Translations under genes and position numbers: made by a program
Shown here: one piece after another, positions 4,983 through 6,125 of the stretch
Layout of the letters: each line of letters begins with the position of its first letter
Numbering within the stretch: the stretch's first letter is position 1
NCBI GenBank assembly: GCA_028277515.1
Contig: JANQGC010000252.1
Location: 1 to 6,125, forward strand
Length of the DNA stretch: 6,125 nt
Direction: 5' to 3'
From: Anaerolineae bacterium
GTDB lineage: Bacteria > Chloroflexota > Anaerolineae > Promineifilales > Promineifilaceae
Notes under the pieces: model-generated
What the model was told of the DNA's origin: nothing
Databases searched by the model: none
What the model saw: only the letters and a program-made list of their open reading frames with translations

Positions 4983-5501
4983 ATGTCAGAACCTTTTATT
5001 GGACAAATCAAAATATTCGGGGGTAATTTTGCCCCGCGCAGTTATGCTTTTTGTGATGGCCAACTGCTGCCGATCGCCCAAAATACGGCGTTATTCTCCA
5101 TCCTGAGTACAACCTACGGAGGGGATGGTAGGACAACCTTTGGCCTGCCCAACCTGCAAGGACGAGCGGCCATGCACCCTGGCCGTGGCCCCGGCTTGAC
5201 GTCGCGTCGCCTGGGTGAAAAAGGAGGGACAAATACAGTCAACCTGGCCGAGGCCCAGATCCCAGCGCACGATCATATTTTCAATATCCATGCCGGTGGG
5301 TCCAATACCAACGAGCCTGGCAATGCTGCCCTGGCCAATTCGCGAGGATTTCCAATCTATAGCAAAGATACGAACACGACGAATATGGCCAGCGCGGCCC
5401 TCTCGAACTCTGGCGGCGGGCAGGCTCATGCAAATCTACAACCATATCTGGGGCTAAATTTCATCATTGCCCTTCAAGGCACATATCCCTCAAGAGGGTA
5501 A
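4983..5501 (+). CDS. Phage tail-collar domain protein, MdpB-like, copy 3
   Basis: This 172-residue paralogue is closest to copy 2 in its first 80 residues: MSEPFIGQIKIFGGNFAPR, SYAFCDGQLLPI (20-31), TTYGGDGRTTFGLPNLQGR (43-61) and GPGLTSRRLGEKGG (69-82). It then has AQIPAHDHIFNIH (91-103, HxH at His96 and His98), a variable Asn/Thr/Ser-rich middle (104-140) and the end SGGGQAHANLQPYL, FIIALQGTYPSRG. Its C-terminal third is closer to copy 1, with the intact GGGQAH block. No signal peptide is visible, so if the product is exported it must use a signal-independent route or remain inside. It is the last gene of the operon; a hairpin begins 15 nt after its stop. Confidence 0.88.
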   Translation: MSEPFIGQIKIFGGNFAPRSYAFCDGQLLPIAQNTALFSILSTTYGGDGRTTFGLPNLQGRAAMHPGRGPGLTSRRLGEKGGTNTVNLAEAQIPAHDHIFNIHAGGSNTNEPGNAALANSRGFPIYSKDTNTTNMASAALSNSGGGQAHANLQPYLGLNFIIALQGTYPSRG

Positions 5502-5515
5502 TACGAGCCATTTTC

Positions 5516-5554
5516 CTGGAGACTTAACAAGTGACTGTCACTTAAGGTTTCCAG
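5516..5554 (+). terminator. Candidate terminator or 3'-end hairpin of the tail-collar operon
   Basis: AAGTGAC (5529-5535) and GTCACTT (5537-5543) are perfect arms around one T (the RNA loop would open a few pairs), and the outer CTGGA (5516-5520) pairs with TCCAG (5550-5554), with imperfect pairing between. The place, just after the last operon gene, fits a 3'-end structure. No clean T run follows, so it may act with Rho or as a stabiliser, or be a protein-binding palindrome. Confidence 0.4.
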
Positions 5555-5660
5555 TAAATTGATTTCTTGAGATAATAGTAGTCTGACTAACATCATGGGC
5601 GGATAGTTCGTAGTAACCGCTTTTGAATCTTAACTAATTAATGTGGCTATAAGTGTAAAT

Positions 5661-5678
5661 GCGCATCCTTAGATGCGC
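5661..5678. repeat. Hairpin GCGCATC / GATGCGC inside the palindromic element
   Basis: Perfect 7-bp arms (5661-5667 and 5672-5678) enclose a 4-nt loop, followed by GGCTTTT. It could work as a weak terminator on the plus strand as well as being part of the element. Confidence 0.45.
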
Positions 5679-5692
5679 GGCTTTTCCGGACC

Positions 5693-5708
5693 GGCATCTG
5701 AGGATGCC
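5693..5708. repeat. Hairpin GGCATC / GATGCC inside the palindromic element
   Basis: Perfect 6-bp arms (5693-5698 and 5703-5708) enclose TGAG. The gatgc core also occurs in the hairpin just before it, so the two look like related short palindromes placed in series. Confidence 0.45.
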
Positions 5709-5816
5709 TCCTACTTACAGGATGACCGTATTATTTTGTTAATAGCCAAAAGCGGTTTAACGACTAAAGCCATTACTATCAACCCATCAAAATAACTTAG
5801 TTGGACTAATAGAGCA

Positions 5817-6095
5817 ATGAGCAATAAAGTAATCATTAACATATCGCCAAACGCCATCTTTCAGGAATTAGAGGGGGAGGCTGTCTTGCTCAACCTGGAG
5901 AAAGAGCGTTATTATGGGTTAGATGATATTGGGCTGCGTTTCTGGCAGTTGATCAATACCACCAACAGTTCAGAGGATGTCGTTGCCCAGACTTTAGCTG
6001 AATTTGAGGTGGATGAAGCGACGTTGAGAGATGATTTCGCTGTCTTCCTATCTGAATTGGAGCAAGCAGGTTTAGTCACGCTCACTGATCCATAA
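5817..6095 (+). CDS. PqqD-like protein (RiPP recognition element)
   Basis: This 92-residue protein fits the small stand-alone PqqD-like family: FQELEGEAVLLNLEKERYYGL (15-35) forms the three-stranded beta part with the typical EAVLLNL...YYGLD pattern, then GLRFWQLI (39-46) begins the helical part, and a D/E-rich C-terminal helix with FLSELEQAGLV (77-87) closes a winged-helix fold. Proteins of this family bind the leader of a ribosomally made peptide and bring it to a modifying or cleaving enzyme, as in lasso peptide and PQQ pathways. The next gene starts 3 nt after its stop, so the two are an operon. The ATG at 5817 has only a weak purine stretch (AGAG) upstream. No precursor gene is visible in this window, so the final product is unknown. 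Confidence 0.85.
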   Translation: MSNKVIINISPNAIFQELEGEAVLLNLEKERYYGLDDIGLRFWQLINTTNSSEDVVAQTLAEFEVDEATLRDDFAVFLSELEQAGLVTLTDP

Positions 6096-6098
6096 ACC

Positions 6099-6125
6099 AT
6101 GTCAAGTATTGGCCTGCTGCAAAAA
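6099..6125 (+). CDS. Start of next gene, first 9 codons (possibly lasso-type B2 / leader peptidase)
   Basis: An ATG at 6099 opens a frame MSSIGLLQK that runs off the right edge. Three nucleotides separate it from the PqqD-like stop, so it is almost certainly co-transcribed. Genes of this kind placed directly after a small PqqD-like gene are often the B2 protein, a transglutaminase-like protease that removes the leader of the precursor peptide. That identification rests on context alone; nine residues cannot show a family. No clear ribosome binding site is seen, so translation may be coupled to the gene before it. Confidence 0.45.

Larger units (their letters stand above)
5605..5768. mobile_element. 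MITE-like palindromic element with imperfect terminal inverted repeats
   Basis: AACCGCTTTTG at 5615-5625 is matched exactly by CAAAAGCGGTT at 5747-5757. Outside this, a looser match continues (gttcgtagt on the left against gtcgtta on the right in reverse complement), and GGCTAT at 5645-5650 pairs with ATAGCC at 5742-5747. A TA lies just outside the likely ends on both sides (5605-5606 and 5765-5766), which could be a TA target duplication. Inside are two further hairpins. There is no transposase, so it would be non-autonomous. Ends are approximate. Confidence 0.5.
5502..5816. other. Spacer between the collar operon and the PqqD-like gene
   Basis: About 315 nt with no supported gene. It holds the hairpin at 5516-5554 and the palindromic element at about 5605-5768. 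The only short plus-strand frame of note, 27 codons from an ATG at 5659, lies inside the hairpins and has no ribosome binding site. No peptide that looks like a RiPP precursor was found here. Confidence 0.5.

Noticed and set aside
3913..5501. Prophage tail module
   Set aside because: Only collar-domain proteins are present, all of nearly equal small size, with no other phage structural, lysis or integration gene in the window.
5659..5742. 27-codon frame that might be a RiPP precursor ahead of the PqqD-like gene
   Set aside because: It lies wholly inside two hairpins of the palindromic element, has no ribosome binding site and does not look like a leader-core peptide.

Overview
The window looks like a bacterial chromosome segment, most likely from the Chloroflexota (Anaerolineae-like). 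The main clues are the Val-Pro-Pro-Thr-Ala-Thr-Phe-Thr surface-protein tail at the left edge, the mixed base composition, strong AAGGAG ribosome binding sites and the many short palindromic elements between genes. This placement is inference from style; there is no rRNA or other marker gene here.

Layout, left to right, all recognisable genes on the + strand. (1) 2-364: C-terminal end of a Thr/Pro-repeat protein whose start lies outside the window. (2) 365-656: a spacer with a perfect 13-bp inverted repeat and then a promoter/operator. (3) 657-1159: a complete type II toxin-antitoxin module, yefM-yoeB, with 4-nt overlapping genes and two TGTACA operator boxes 12 bp apart. (4) 1160-1483: a spacer with possible decayed coding sequence on the minus strand. 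(5) 1484-2458: an NAD(P)-dependent short-chain dehydrogenase/reductase. (6) 2459-3038: a 580-nt spacer with a GC-rich cluster of inverted and direct repeats, then a near-consensus sigma-70-type promoter (2770-2798) pointing into the next operon. (7) 3039-5501: a tight five-gene operon coding for a GNAT acetyltransferase, a DUF6916-type protein and three tandem paralogous phage-tail-collar proteins (MdpB-like, 172-175 aa). (8) 5502-5816: a spacer with a hairpin just after the operon and a roughly 150-bp element with imperfect terminal inverted repeats and two internal hairpins. (9) 5817-6095: a PqqD-like (RiPP recognition element) protein. (10) 6099-6125: the first nine codons of the next gene, probably another RiPP maturation gene.

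The most interesting part is the GNAT / DUF6916 / three tail-collar operon. It has no capsid, baseplate, sheath, tube, lysis or integrase gene beside it, so it is unlikely to be an ordinary prophage piece. The three collar proteins share nearly identical ends (MSEPF start, YPSRN-like finish) and an HxH motif, but differ in the middle, as expected for a set of related surface or fibre-tip proteins. A PqqD-like gene that may open a RiPP locus follows on the same strand, separated by a mobile-looking palindromic element. Whether the two loci work together cannot be decided from this window.
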